This document shows, in pieces, positions 1 to 8,613 of a stretch of DNA of 64,000 nucleotides. The notes beneath the pieces are model-generated. The model made no database searches and was not told the DNA's origin. It saw nothing but the letters and a program-made list of their open reading frames with translations. A program made the position numbers and the translations under genes. Within the stretch, counting starts at the first letter, position 1. Every line of letters begins with the position of its first letter. Source of the DNA: Ww85 sp963745765 (GTDB lineage: Bacteria; Desulfobacterota; Desulfobulbia; Desulfobulbales; Desulfocapsaceae); NCBI GenBank assembly GCA_963745765.1, contig CAVUYQ010000011.1, positions 79,122 through 143,121 on the forward strand, given 5' to 3'.

Positions 1-2
1 AT

Positions 3-272
3 TTCCAGAAGAGCTATGTTCAGAGCCAAATTCTTGGCCGCGAAGGCGATTGCCGGCAATGCGGCACCTGCTGCAACCTGCTCTTCACCTGTCCGATGCT
101 GGCAAAACAAGGAAGATGTGTTGTCTATGGCTCATGCCGTCCGCAAGCCTGCAAGGTCTTTCCGATAGATCAGCGGGACATTGATGAGATAAAGCTATGC
201 GGCGCTCATTGCGGGTACCGTTTCAATAAGGCAGCTTCTCCAAAAAATGATAAACTCGTAAAAAGACTATAG
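3..272 (+). CDS. Cysteine-rich metal/Fe-S cluster-binding protein (5' end missing)
   Basis: Open from the left edge of the window to a TAG at 270-272, in the frame starting at base 3, so the start codon lies upstream. The visible 89 residues are rich in cysteine: a CRQCGTCC block, then a CP, a C-x7-C-x4-C block (RCVVYGSCRPQACKVFP) and finally LCGAHCGYRF. Spacing of this sort resembles the YkgJ-type CxxCxxCC families that bind zinc or an Fe-S cluster. The reaction is unknown. There is no recognisable partner downstream: DedA starts 166 bases later on the same strand. The coding reading is supported by the unbroken frame and the cysteine pattern; function is inference only. Confidence 0.75.
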   Translation, partial: FQKSYVQSQILGREGDCRQCGTCCNLLFTCPMLAKQGRCVVYGSCRPQACKVFPIDQRDIDEIKLCGAHCGYRFNKAASPKNDKLVKRL

Positions 273-437
273 CAGGCCAAAAGATGGCTAAGTAAAAACA
301 CAGATATACAAGAAGTGGAGGTTTTTCCGGTACGAAGGCATACAAGTAGTATGTCGAGTGCCGGAAAAAGTTCCACGACGCAGTAGATCGAAGTTTTTAC
401 GACGCCATCAAAAATCATAGTACAGGAAAATAAAGAT

Positions 438-1061
438 ATGCTTCACCAGTTCGTCGCCTGGCTTACAAGTACGGTTGGTGATTGGGGATATCCGGGCATC
501 GTACTGCTCATGACCCTGGAATCTTCTTTCTTTCCATTTCCCAGCGAGGTGGTGATCCCGCCAGCCGCTTACCTTGCCGCCATCGGCAAAATGAACATCG
601 GCATGGTCATTCTCTGCGGCACCCTGGGAAGTCTTTTCGGGGCGCTTTTCAACTATTGGCTGGCAGTGAAATTCGGGAGGCCCTTTTTTGAAAAATACGG
701 CAGCCGCCTGCTGGTCAGCACCCGGTCTCTGGAAAAAGCGGACCTTTTTTTTGAACGTCACGGGCATATCAGCACCTTCGTTGGTCGATTGCTGCCGGGT
801 ATACGACAGTATATTTCGCTTCCCGCGGGGCTCGCCCGCATGAATATCTTCGCATTTTGCGCGGCCACGTTTCTCGGTGCGGGCATATGGGTGCTGGTGC
901 TGGCTGGCATGGGTTACTGGTTTGGCCGAAACGAACAACTGGTATTACAGCACCTGCACTGGATTACACTGGCCCTGGCAATCGGCTGCGCTCTTCTGGT
1001 GATTTTTTACCAGCGCAGATGGAAAAGCCGTTTGCGCCAGTCGGGACAGAGGGGTAAATGA
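438..1061 (+). CDS. DedA family (SNARE-associated/VTT domain) membrane protein
   Basis: A 207-residue integral membrane protein of the usual DedA length. The family hallmarks are present: ESSFFPFPSEVVIPPAAYLA near residues 29-48 and FVGRLLPGIRQYISLPAG near residues 112-129, containing the conserved acidic and arginine residues, with several hydrophobic segments around them. DedA proteins sit in the inner membrane; members of the family have been shown to act as lipid flippases (undecaprenyl phosphate) or to affect envelope homeostasis, and which role applies here is not visible. It is a single gene with no close operon partner; a truncated interspersed repeat lies just downstream. The C-terminal tail is basic (RRWKSRLRQSGQRGK), which suits a cytoplasmic end. 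Confidence 0.9.
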   Translation: MLHQFVAWLTSTVGDWGYPGIVLLMTLESSFFPFPSEVVIPPAAYLAAIGKMNIGMVILCGTLGSLFGALFNYWLAVKFGRPFFEKYGSRLLVSTRSLEKADLFFERHGHISTFVGRLLPGIRQYISLPAGLARMNIFAFCAATFLGAGIWVLVLAGMGYWFGRNEQLVLQHLHWITLALAIGCALLVIFYQRRWKSRLRQSGQRGK

Positions 1062-1100
1062 TAGCAGCGGGTCTGAATGTTCAACTTTTCCGGTGGATTC

Positions 1101-1201
1101 TCTATTATATGCATCCCAAGAGTACTTCCTGCGGGGCGCCTGCGGTAAAATTTCTTGCATGCCTTGATCTCGATCGAATAATGGAATTATTCAAGGCACC
1201 C
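1101..1201 (+). repeat. Interspersed repeat (MITE-like), truncated copy 1
   Basis: About 100 bases matching the right two-thirds of the repeat family described at 30110-30279. It begins near TATATGCATCCCAAGAG, contains GAGTACTTCCTGCGGGGCGC and TTGATCTCGATCGAATAAT, and ends with the terminal inverted repeat ATTATTCAAGGCACCC. The left terminal repeat is missing. It lies between the DedA gene and the two-component system. Confidence 0.8.
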
Positions 1202-1245
1202 TGATGTTTTTGTTGGGCTATTCATTTTTTTGAAATGGTGACGAG

Positions 1246-1929
1246 ATGCGTATATTGATCGTCGATGATGAGCAGACCCTGCTCGACCAACTCAAGAGCG
1301 TGTTTGAGAATCAGCGCTACATGGTTGAAACGGCAGTTGATGGTGAACAAGCCCTGGACAGGCTTTCTGAGATCCCGGTCGATTTGATCATTCTGGATAT
1401 CATGCTGCCCAGGAAGGATGGGTTGGCGGTTCTTCATGAAATCCGAAAAGCGGATATTGCCACGCCTGTTCTCCTGCTGACCGCCAAAGGGGAGATCAAC
1501 GATAAAATCAAAGGGCTTGACCTTGGTGCGGACGACTATCTGACCAAGCCGTTCTCACTGGACGAGTTGCTTGCACGGGTTCGGGTCTTGTTCAGGCGAT
1601 TTGGCGGGCAAACGGATTCGGTGTTGCAGGTCGGGAACCTGCGACTTGACACAGCTAGCCGAAAAGTGACCAAAGGAGGAAATCTGGTGGAACTGACCGC
1701 CAGGGAATTTTCCATCCTTGAATTTCTGCTTTACAACAAGGAAAGGGTCGTGTCGCGTTTCAGTCTCGCCGAACACGTCTGGGGAGATGCCTTTGATCCC
1801 TTCAGCATGTCAAATTTCATGGATGTTCATATCAAGAACCTGCGGAAAAAGATCGGAGACTCAGGCCGTGCCGAAATTATCAGAACTGTTCGTGGTGTAG
1901 GATACATTATCGAGGATGAAGCGGAATGA
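1246..1929 (+). CDS. OmpR/PhoB-family response regulator
   Basis: A 227-residue two-domain regulator. The N-terminal receiver domain (about 1-115) has the acidic pair D7-D8, the phospho-acceptor D51 in LIILDIMLP, and the conserved lysine in DDYLTKPF. The C-terminal part (about 130-225) is a winged-helix DNA-binding domain, with ELTAREFSILEFLLYNKERVVSR and a closing VRGVGYIIEDE that is typical of OmpR members. Its stop codon overlaps the start of the downstream histidine kinase by four bases (ATGA), so the two are translationally coupled and form a cognate pair. The DNA targets and stimulus are unknown. The neighbouring envelope genes may be targets, but nothing in the sequence shows this. Confidence 0.93.
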   Translation: MRILIVDDEQTLLDQLKSVFENQRYMVETAVDGEQALDRLSEIPVDLIILDIMLPRKDGLAVLHEIRKADIATPVLLLTAKGEINDKIKGLDLGADDYLTKPFSLDELLARVRVLFRRFGGQTDSVLQVGNLRLDTASRKVTKGGNLVELTAREFSILEFLLYNKERVVSRFSLAEHVWGDAFDPFSMSNFMDVHIKNLRKKIGDSGRAEIIRTVRGVGYIIEDEAE

Positions 1930-3317
1930 CTGTTCGGCAGAAGATTACCTTGTTGATAACTGCCGCCGGTTTTATATCAAGTCTGGTTTTTTCCTGTATC
2001 ATCTTGTGGGAAATGCTGGAACAACCGTTCCGGATTATTGATTCTGACCTGGAATCTATCTCCAGGCGGGCTGTTCATATCGTTTCAGGAAACGATATGA
2101 CAAAAACTTCAGACGCCATTTCGTCCATTGGTGATGAACACTATTGGTTGGAAATTCACGATCTGGCTTCCGGCAAGTCGATTTACCGCTCTGACATGGC
2201 TAAACTGATCGAAATCCCGGAGCAGAATCCTGGCCCGGGTATCACGGTACACCTCACCATCGCTCGTGAAACAATTGATTTAAGACAGGATAGTCGAAAC
2301 GTGGTGGCCTTTCGCGTGAAGACCTCCAAAATTTCATCTCGAGGAAGGACATTCCTTGTTAGGGCGGGACGCCCTATAGAAAAACTGGAAGAAGAGGTAG
2401 GGGATATTTTTGTTGGCGTTATCAGCGGTCTCATCTTTTCAGTGCTGTTACTGGCGGCAATCAGCTATTTTTTGACAGGTTTCATCTTGAAACCAGTCAG
2501 GATTATTAACAATCAGGCCCGCGATATCAGCGAGAAACAACTGGACCGCAGAATACCGGTCTCGGGTGAACATGATGAATTCAACGCGCTGGCGCAAACC
2601 CTGAACCAGGTTTTTGACCGGTTGCAGAATGCCTTCCTGCGGCAAAAGAGATTGCTTGCCGACGCCTCTCACGAACTAAAAACTCCGCTGACCATGATGC
2701 GACTGGTAGTGGATGAAATGCGCTCGAATCACAACGATAACCCTTCGCGTTTGCAAGCGGAAAAGCTTGAGAAAATAACCGAGCAGGTACTGCGCATGGA
2801 GCGTCTGGTTAAGAGCCTTTTGGATCTGTCGTCCCTTGAAATCGAGGGTGTTGCCTTGGAAGATCAGGTTGATGTGGTTAAAATCTTGGAGTCTTTGATC
2901 GCTGATTATCATTTTTTGGCTGAACCGCGGGGCATCGATATCGAGGTCTGTTTACCACAGCAACTAATTGTAAAAGGTAACGCGGAAAAACTGAACCATG
3001 CATTTTCAAATATATTTGATAATGCCGTAAAGTATAACGTGGATGGTGGACGGGTTGAGGTCGCCATCGAGCAATCTACTGCTGATTATACAATAACGGT
3101 TACCAATACCGGTCCCGGCGTCGATGAAGCCGAAATCTCCAAAGTGTTTGATCAGTTCTACCGGGTAGAAGGATCCAGATCACCTCGATATGGTGGCTCC
3201 GGTTTGGGGTTGGCTATTGTGAAGAAAATCGTCGAGCTTCATAGCGGCAAGGTGAAATTCGACAGTCAACAAGGTAGCTGGACGCGAGTGACCGTCAGCC
3301 TGCCCCGGGGCAAATAG
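1926..3317 (+). CDS. Membrane sensor histidine kinase (HAMP-HisKA-HATPase), partner of the upstream regulator
   Basis: A 463-residue kinase. Two transmembrane helices (about 7-29 and 160-185) flank a periplasmic sensor segment of about 130 residues with no recognised fold. A HAMP linker follows (about 185-235), then the HisKA dimerisation domain with H249 in ADASHELKTPL, and a HATPase domain with the N box (HAFSNIFDNAVKYN), GPGVDEAEI, an F box (FDQFYRVEGSRS) and GGSGLGLAIVKKIVELHSG. All catalytic motifs are intact. The architecture resembles Gram-negative kinases of the CpxA/QseC kind, but the sensor region does not identify the signal. The start overlaps the regulator stop codon, and a bidirectional hairpin terminator follows immediately. 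Confidence 0.93.
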   Translation: MTVRQKITLLITAAGFISSLVFSCIILWEMLEQPFRIIDSDLESISRRAVHIVSGNDMTKTSDAISSIGDEHYWLEIHDLASGKSIYRSDMAKLIEIPEQNPGPGITVHLTIARETIDLRQDSRNVVAFRVKTSKISSRGRTFLVRAGRPIEKLEEEVGDIFVGVISGLIFSVLLLAAISYFLTGFILKPVRIINNQARDISEKQLDRRIPVSGEHDEFNALAQTLNQVFDRLQNAFLRQKRLLADASHELKTPLTMMRLVVDEMRSNHNDNPSRLQAEKLEKITEQVLRMERLVKSLLDLSSLEIEGVALEDQVDVVKILESLIADYHFLAEPRGIDIEVCLPQQLIVKGNAEKLNHAFSNIFDNAVKYNVDGGRVEVAIEQSTADYTITVTNTGPGVDEAEISKVFDQFYRVEGSRSPRYGGSGLGLAIVKKIVELHSGKVKFDSQQGSWTRVTVSLPRGK

Positions 3318-3321
3318 AAAA

Positions 3322-3351
3322 AAACCTTACGGTATGGAGACCGTAAGGTTT
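3322..3351. terminator. Bidirectional intrinsic terminator between convergent genes
   Basis: A perfect 12-bp inverted repeat (AAACCTTACGGT / ACCGTAAGGTTT) with a six-base loop. It directly follows the histidine kinase stop, and an A-run on its left acts as a T-run for the minus-strand gene coming from the right. The placement between two convergent genes supports termination in both directions. Confidence 0.8.
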
Positions 3352-3379
3352 GAACCTGCCAGCTGCTTTGGAACGTAAA

Positions 3380-3946
3380 TTAAAAACTGAGGGTCAACTG
3401 GTTACTGACCATGATGATGGAATCGATATCCGAATAAGTGTTGACGTTATGGAAGAGATCCCCGGTATCCATATAGCCGAAATGTACTTCATAAGACAGA
3501 GAGTTGAAAAGCCGGTAGACGACGCCAAGGTTGGCTTCCCAGCTCGACTCAGGATTGAGTGATAGATCTACTGAGTCCCAATTGCCATTGGTAACACCAA
3601 TAGCTCCATGGAAAGCCAGGTCTGGAGTAGCCAGATATTCAGCAGCAATTGCAAATCCCCGTGGAGCGGATTTACTTGTTGGAGAGATCAGGCTGCTGGT
3701 AAACGGATCAACGCCAAAGATATCCGATGTGGAACTGGTTATCATCAATGGTTTGAAAAGCGAAGTTTCAAGTTTCAGCTCACCTTCTGATTCCGTGACC
3801 GCGTTATAGTCAAAACTGTACCCGGTTATCTTGAATTCTTGACTATCGCCCAAACCTTCCGCCAGTGCCTGAGACGCTCCTGTCAGGAAAAGAATTACAC
3901 CGACTACGGCAAAAAAGGCACTTATATATCGCTTATTTCGGATCAT
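3380..3946 (-). CDS. Small putative outer-membrane beta-barrel protein
   Basis: 188 residues with an N-terminal signal peptide (basic MIRNKRY, a hydrophobic core, then a probable cut near SQALA-EG). The mature part alternates polar and hydrophobic residues in short strands (for example AEYLATPDLAFHGAIGV, SWEANLGVVYRLFNSLSYEVHFGY) and ends in phenylalanine (NQLTLSF), the usual C-terminal signature for BAM-dependent barrel insertion. This suggests a small 8-strand barrel, but no family motif was recognised, so the function is unknown. It is convergent with the two-component system across a shared terminator. Its own upstream region (3947-4297) is shared with the divergent FG-GAP gene. Confidence 0.65.
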   Translation of the reverse strand: MIRNKRYISAFFAVVGVILFLTGASQALAEGLGDSQEFKITGYSFDYNAVTESEGELKLETSLFKPLMITSSTSDIFGVDPFTSSLISPTSKSAPRGFAIAAEYLATPDLAFHGAIGVTNGNWDSVDLSLNPESSWEANLGVVYRLFNSLSYEVHFGYMDTGDLFHNVNTYSDIDSIIMVSNQLTLSF

Positions 3947-4297
3947 ATCATCATGTCTTCTTCAGAAATATTCGATTTCTATCCAAATTATATCAGTTTA
4001 TTTTCTTGTGGATACGTCAGGTACAAAAAATTATACCTGTACGACACTTTGCGATTTTTTTTGCAGGATGTCAAGAGTTAATTGTCAGTTTTTCGCGTTT
4101 ATTCCAATATACTGAAGGGTAAGGGCTGGGCATATAATGCTTTTCCGTTCATTTTCAGGATGGGGTGCGACCGGCACGACACCTCTCTGATAGTGTTAGA
4201 GGATATTGCGGTAGCATCTCAGATGGATTATAGATAATCGACTATGTACAGGTGTTGCCGTCTGATAGCATTATAACTTTCATATCCGGGTGAATTC
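3947..4297. other. Divergent intergenic region, no gene seen
   Basis: About 350 bases between two divergent start codons. The half next to the outer-membrane protein gene is AT-rich and must carry its promoter. Short open frames here lack ribosome sites and recognisable products. No repeat, RNA gene or convincing promoter pair was found. Confidence 0.5.
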
Positions 4298-6040
4298 ATG
4301 CGTTTGTTTATCATTGTCCTGGCGAGTCTTGTCTGTCTTGCCCAGGGAAATAGTTCCGTCTCTGCTGCAGAAAAAACCGTCCAGGATCTCTTTATTCTGC
4401 CGCTTGAGGTCAGCAGAACCGGTCAATATGCGTATCTCAATGATGTTATCGGCCAGATGCTTGTCACCAGGCTCTCCCGTCAGGAACAGATCAATGTATT
4501 GTCGTCTGATTTGTCGAAAAAGCAGATTGCTTCGCTTAGGGAGCTGTTGGTGTCTGGAAATTACCGCAAGGCGGTGGCGGAGGTTAATGGGGACTGGCTT
4601 GTTGAAGGCAGCATGTATTCACTCAAGGAGGGCTTGCAGGTTAATCTGACCCTGTACCCGGCCGCTGCGGATCGTAAACCGATACCCTTCGGGTTCAAGG
4701 CCGGGGGAGGGAACGATATTATGCCGGCCATCGACCGACTCGCAGCAGAGATACAGAAAGCTATCGTCACACGTGATGATAAGGGTGTGGAAGGCCAGGC
4801 CGGTGTGACAGGCAAAGAGGGGTTGAGCGGTTTCCAGACACCCCACCCTGAAAGGGCATACAAGAAAGGTCTCTATGCCGGTGCCACCCTGTTCGGCGGA
4901 GAGGGTGACGATCGTTTTGAATCAAAAGGGATTCGCAAGAGTTCATCAATACCGATCATCATCGAGTCAGTGACACTTGGCGACCTCGATGGTGACGGGG
5001 TTAATGAACTGGTGGCGGCCTCCCGCAGCAAGATCCGGGTTTTTCATTTTGCCGATCAGCGCTTTCGTGTTGTCGCGGAATATGATTTCTCTCCAAGAAT
5101 CAAGATGCATGCCATCAATATTGCTGATCCATTCAAGAGCGGCGCCATGAAGCTCTTCGTGTCGGCGGATGAGGGGAAGTATCCTGCCTCTGCAGTGTTA
5201 ACCTGGGACGGTACGGATAGTCTGCAGTTGCAGCAGCAGGATTTGAGATGGTATATCCGGCCGGTCTGGTGGCCGAAAAAAGGGATGATCCTTGCCGGTC
5301 AGCAGGTAAGCCCGAATATCTCCGATGATTTCCTGGCTCCCGGTGTGTTTGAGTTGTCATTTGCAGCAGACAGGAAAAGCTTCGTGAGAGGGGAGAAACT
5401 GCTGCTCCCGGAAAAAACCAATCTTTTTGATTTTGTCGTCGCCGATCTGAACGACGACGGGCTGGAAGAGATGATGGTCATCGACAAGCAGCAAAAACTG
5501 CTGGTCTACGATGATGCCCAGAATCTCATCTGGGTGAGCAGCGCCAATTATGGCGGCAGCAAGAAATTTTTTGGACCGCCGATATCCGATAATGGCAGGT
5601 TGACCGGGGGGTACGATGAATCGCAGCAATCCAGGAGAAGGCTGGTCTTTATACCCGGACGAATGGATGTCAAGGATATCACCGGCGACGGCGTACCGGA
5701 AGTCGTGGTCAGTACCAACGATGTCAGTGCCGTTGAAGATTTCCTGACAAATTTTCGCACCTATGACGGGGGGGCCGTGGCCTGTCTGAGCTGGCGCGGC
5801 AACGGGTTGATGGAGCTGTGGCGCACAAATCACATAGAGGGGTATGTGGCGGACTATGCCTTTGATGGTGAAGGCCAGGTCATTGAGGATAAAGAAACCC
5901 TCTTTATGAACCGGCTCTACGTGGCTCAGATACCGGACTCCACGATATGGGAGACACTCCTGCCCTATACTGATGCCAGCAGAATCCTGGCCTATGAGAT
6001 GCTGGTCAGAAAAGAGGAAAAACACCTTTCCGGCAAATAG
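4298..6040 (+). CDS. Secreted FG-GAP/VCBS-repeat protein
   Basis: 580 residues starting with a signal peptide (MRLFIIVLASLVCLAQG, probable cut after VSAA). Residues about 30-160 form a lipoprotein-like, LpoB/TolB-N-type domain (LFILPLEV, GQMLVTRLSRQEQINVLS). The rest contains at least three calcium-binding FG-GAP motifs: GDLDGDGVNELV (about 228), ADLNDDGLEEMMV (about 382) and KDITGDGVPEVVV (about 458), each within a seven-bladed-propeller type repeat. Such proteins are periplasmic or surface-located; the ligand is unknown. The gene lies directly upstream of a porin on the same strand, but a strong promoter separates them, so they are probably independent units. Confidence 0.8.
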   Translation: MRLFIIVLASLVCLAQGNSSVSAAEKTVQDLFILPLEVSRTGQYAYLNDVIGQMLVTRLSRQEQINVLSSDLSKKQIASLRELLVSGNYRKAVAEVNGDWLVEGSMYSLKEGLQVNLTLYPAAADRKPIPFGFKAGGGNDIMPAIDRLAAEIQKAIVTRDDKGVEGQAGVTGKEGLSGFQTPHPERAYKKGLYAGATLFGGEGDDRFESKGIRKSSSIPIIIESVTLGDLDGDGVNELVAASRSKIRVFHFADQRFRVVAEYDFSPRIKMHAINIADPFKSGAMKLFVSADEGKYPASAVLTWDGTDSLQLQQQDLRWYIRPVWWPKKGMILAGQQVSPNISDDFLAPGVFELSFAADRKSFVRGEKLLLPEKTNLFDFVVADLNDDGLEEMMVIDKQQKLLVYDDAQNLIWVSSANYGGSKKFFGPPISDNGRLTGGYDESQQSRRRLVFIPGRMDVKDITGDGVPEVVVSTNDVSAVEDFLTNFRTYDGGAVACLSWRGNGLMELWRTNHIEGYVADYAFDGEGQVIEDKETLFMNRLYVAQIPDSTIWETLLPYTDASRILAYEMLVRKEEKHLSGK

Positions 6041-6178
6041 ACCAGCGGGCCGCCTGAAAAGAACGGTGGTTTTTTGTACCTTTCTGTGCAGACGTGGTTT
6101 TATTCGCGCCGTTTATGGTAAGGAAATCAAGGATGTTAGAGAAAAAGTATAAAATTTTTAACCCAGAGTAAAAAAAAC

Positions 6179-6207
6179 TTGACATGGCTGGTGGCCAGGT
6201 ATATATA
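6179..6207 (+). promoter_or_regulatory. Strong sigma70-type promoter for the porin gene
   Basis: A consensus -35 box TTGACA at 6179-6184 and a TATATA -10 box at 6202-6207, separated by exactly 17 bases. This lies 118 bases ahead of the porin start codon, leaving a long 5' untranslated leader. The porin gene also has an AGGAGAG ribosome site and its own terminator, consistent with an abundant protein. Confidence 0.75.
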
Positions 6208-6324
6208 TTGCTCAACATAAGATTGCTTTTCCATGCAGTCCCGGACTTTTTGACGGAACGCAGGAAAGGGGAGAAAAACTGCAGGCCCCGGTTTGCGGGA
6301 TTAATAACAACCTAGGAGAGAAAG

Positions 6325-7484
6325 ATGAAAAAAGTAATTGTTGCAGCAGCCGGCCTTATGCTGGTCGGAGCAATGGTTGGCAGTGCCTCCGCAGCGGTAT
6401 CCCTGAGTGGAGATGCCCGTGCCCGTGGATACTACCAGACCAATTATGATTTTGGTGCTAAAACACCAGATGGTCAGCGTATCAACGAGCTTGATCAGAG
6501 CTTCACCTCACGTGTACGTATCAAATTTAATGCCGATGCCAAAGGCGGTGCCTATGCCCGTGTTCGTGTCCGCATGGCCGATTCTACCTGGGATGGTACC
6601 AAGCAGACCCGTGATAAGGGCGCAGGTAGCAACAGCTACGTAGACTATGCCTATATCGGTGTTCCGATGGGACCGGTAAAACTTGAAGCTGGTCTGATGA
6701 ACTACGATATGGTCAAGTTCTTCCAATGGGATAACCGGGCTGATCAGGCCGTTTTAACCTGGGCCAACGATATGACCACCCTGCAGGTCTGGTACCAGAA
6801 GACTGCAGAGAAAACCGACCCGAAAACCGACTTTATTGATGACTATGATATCGATACATGGGTAGGTGTATGGAAGCAGAAGTTTGCTGGTGATTTCGGT
6901 ATGACCCTTATTGGTACTTATCAGGACGATCAGACTCCTCCCGACCAGAGCGGCTTCACCGGTGTCATTGCACTTGCGGGTCCTGCCGGTCCTGTCAAGC
7001 TTGAGGGTGCCTTCGCTTATCAGGATGCTGACCTTACCGGTAATCAGGACGACGGTTATGGCGGTTATATCGCAGGTACTGTTGATGCCGGAGCTGCAGC
7101 CCTTACCCTGAACGTAGGTTTCGTCAAGGATGGTTACAAGGCTGATAACGATTTCGGTTTCATCATGATCGGTGGTGCAGCATCAATTACCCCCGGCGCC
7201 TTTGATACAGGCGGCAAAGGTATTGGTGTACTGGGCGACACCTGGTGGATCGGCGGTACTGCCGGATACAAGGTATCTGAGGCACTTTCCCTCAAAGGCA
7301 ACCTGGTCTACGCCGATGTCGACGAGTTTGGTGACCTGTTTGAATTTCCGGTACCTTGAGCTACGCCATCTCCGACGGCGCAAGCTTTGATTGGGATATG
7401 GGCTACCTGATTGTTAACACCGACAGTGACGTAGATTCCGACGATCCTTTCGGTACCGCTATCACCTTTAACGTATCTTTCTAA
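6325..7484 (+). pseudogene. Outer-membrane porin, frame broken near the C-terminus
   Basis: The first frame gives 344 residues: a signal peptide (MKKVIVAAAGLMLVGAMVGSASA-A), then a strand-rich barrel sequence with Asp/Gly/Tyr-rich turns. It stops at 7359 just after DEFGDLFEF. Reading on one frame over gives SYAISDGASFDWDMGYLIV and a proper porin ending, ITFNVSF, with a stop at 7482-7484. Restoring one A near 7346 (GAATTT to GAAATTT) joins the two parts into about 386 residues with the terminal Phe needed for barrel assembly. The strong promoter, good ribosome site and terminator all suit a working porin, so a sequence error is as likely as a real mutation. It would form a general diffusion or anion-type trimeric channel; specificity cannot be told. 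Confidence 0.8.
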
Positions 7485-7519
7485 TTGCCTGACCGTTAGA
7501 AAAGACGTACCTGAAGTAA

Positions 7520-7556
7520 AAAAGGGTGGATCCTTATGGATTCACCCTTTTTTTTG
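7520..7556 (+). terminator. Intrinsic terminator of the porin gene
   Basis: Stem AAAGGGTGGATCC / GGATTCACCCTTT with a TTAT loop and one mismatch, followed by a run of eight T. It sits 35 bases after the restored porin stop codon, which supports the idea that the porin gene ends at 7484 and not at the premature stop. Confidence 0.85.
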
Positions 7557-7677
7557 TATTTTTCTGTTTAAACAATGACTCAAAACAATCTGCATTACCC
7601 CGGGCTGACAAACTCATCTGCTTGACGGGCAGACGGACTCAACTGGTGAAAATAGCGGGAGCCGTCGTCAATCATCG

Positions 7678-8160
7678 TTACCAATGATGCGACCTCCTCT
7701 CGAATCCTCTCAACGCCGGGGGGTAGGGAATGACGATATTATCCGGTTGGAATTCAAAGACTCCCCAGTCGAGTTTGGAGTACCACATTCCGACTGTTTT
7801 CCCGCTTGGATCAAGGATGTAAGCTCCCTGATACATGCCCATATATGATCTGGCGAAAGTATTGTCTTCCGGTTCATTGTCAAGCGCGGTAATCCAGGTT
7901 TGCAACTGCTTTTTGGTGAGATCGATGGGGGACCAGAATCTTGTTCGTACCGTATACTTCTTGTCAATACCCATAATGGTATCGGGTGTCAGAAAAATGC
8001 CGTAATAAAAATAGTTGTAATCCGGATTGATCGCGGCCGATCTGAAAATTGTCGTCACCTCATTGTTTTCCCTGATGGTCCCGCGCGGAAATTTTGTGCT
8101 GCATGATGAAACAAGCAGGCCCATGCCCAAACACAGCAAAAAAAGATAACGAGTTCTCAT
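7678..8160 (-). CDS. Small lipoprotein of unknown function
   Basis: 160 residues with a type II signal peptide: a basic MRTRY start, a leucine-rich core, and the lipobox LVSSC with the lipidated cysteine near residue 20. The mature part is aromatic-rich (NPDYNYFYYGIFLTPDTIMGIDKKY; TFARSYMGMYQGAYILDPSGKTVGMWYSKLDWGVFEFQPD). It has no domain that I recognise, but the GxYILDPSGKxVGxWYSxLDxG pattern looks like a conserved beta-rich lipoprotein. The residue after the lipobox cysteine is serine, which favours outer-membrane delivery. It is a single gene; the 450 bases upstream hold an interspersed repeat. Confidence 0.75.
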   Translation of the reverse strand: MRTRYLFLLCLGMGLLVSSCSTKFPRGTIRENNEVTTIFRSAAINPDYNYFYYGIFLTPDTIMGIDKKYTVRTRFWSPIDLTKKQLQTWITALDNEPEDNTFARSYMGMYQGAYILDPSGKTVGMWYSKLDWGVFEFQPDNIVIPYPPALRGFERRSHHW

Positions 8161-8334
8161 GTAATGCTCCTTTCTTTTACGGATTTCTTGAATTTTTCTT
8201 TAATACTATTCATGTCTTTAATCGGCGTCAATTCCTTGTACCTTTGCGCTGCCTCTGGCCTAGTTGCCGGTGGCTATGAGCAACAGGTCTGAAATTTATA
8301 AAAAAGTTATATCTGCATAAATGTTAAGACTGTT

Positions 8335-8478
8335 GGCTACCTTGAAAAATTGTCTTTTTGCCCCAACTCTGCGTTGCGTGCGAATATTTTATCCTCGGAA
8401 TATCAAACATATGCCTGCGGCAAAATTTTCACACACGCCTTGATTTTGAACCAAAATCCTAATTTTTCAAAGTACCCT
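8335..8478 (+). repeat. Interspersed repeat (MITE-like), copy 2, internally deleted
   Basis: A 144-base copy with both ends preserved: GGCTACCTTGAAAAATT on the left and AATTTTTCAAAGTACCCT on the right form the terminal inverted repeats. Compared with the 170-base copies, roughly 25 bases in the middle (the GAGTACTTCCTGCGGGGCG block) are missing, and the sequence is the most diverged of the five. It lies between the lipoprotein and DHA2 transporter genes. Confidence 0.75.
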
Positions 8479-8613
8479 GTTTGTCTGCGCAAAAGCAGAA
8501 AAAGATAGAATGAGGCTATTTCTGCAGGGGCGCGGCAAAAAAATACATAGTATAGTGACGTAATAAAAAGAGAAAATGACAGCTCAGTTCCTTATAGCTA
8601 ATATCACAGAGCA

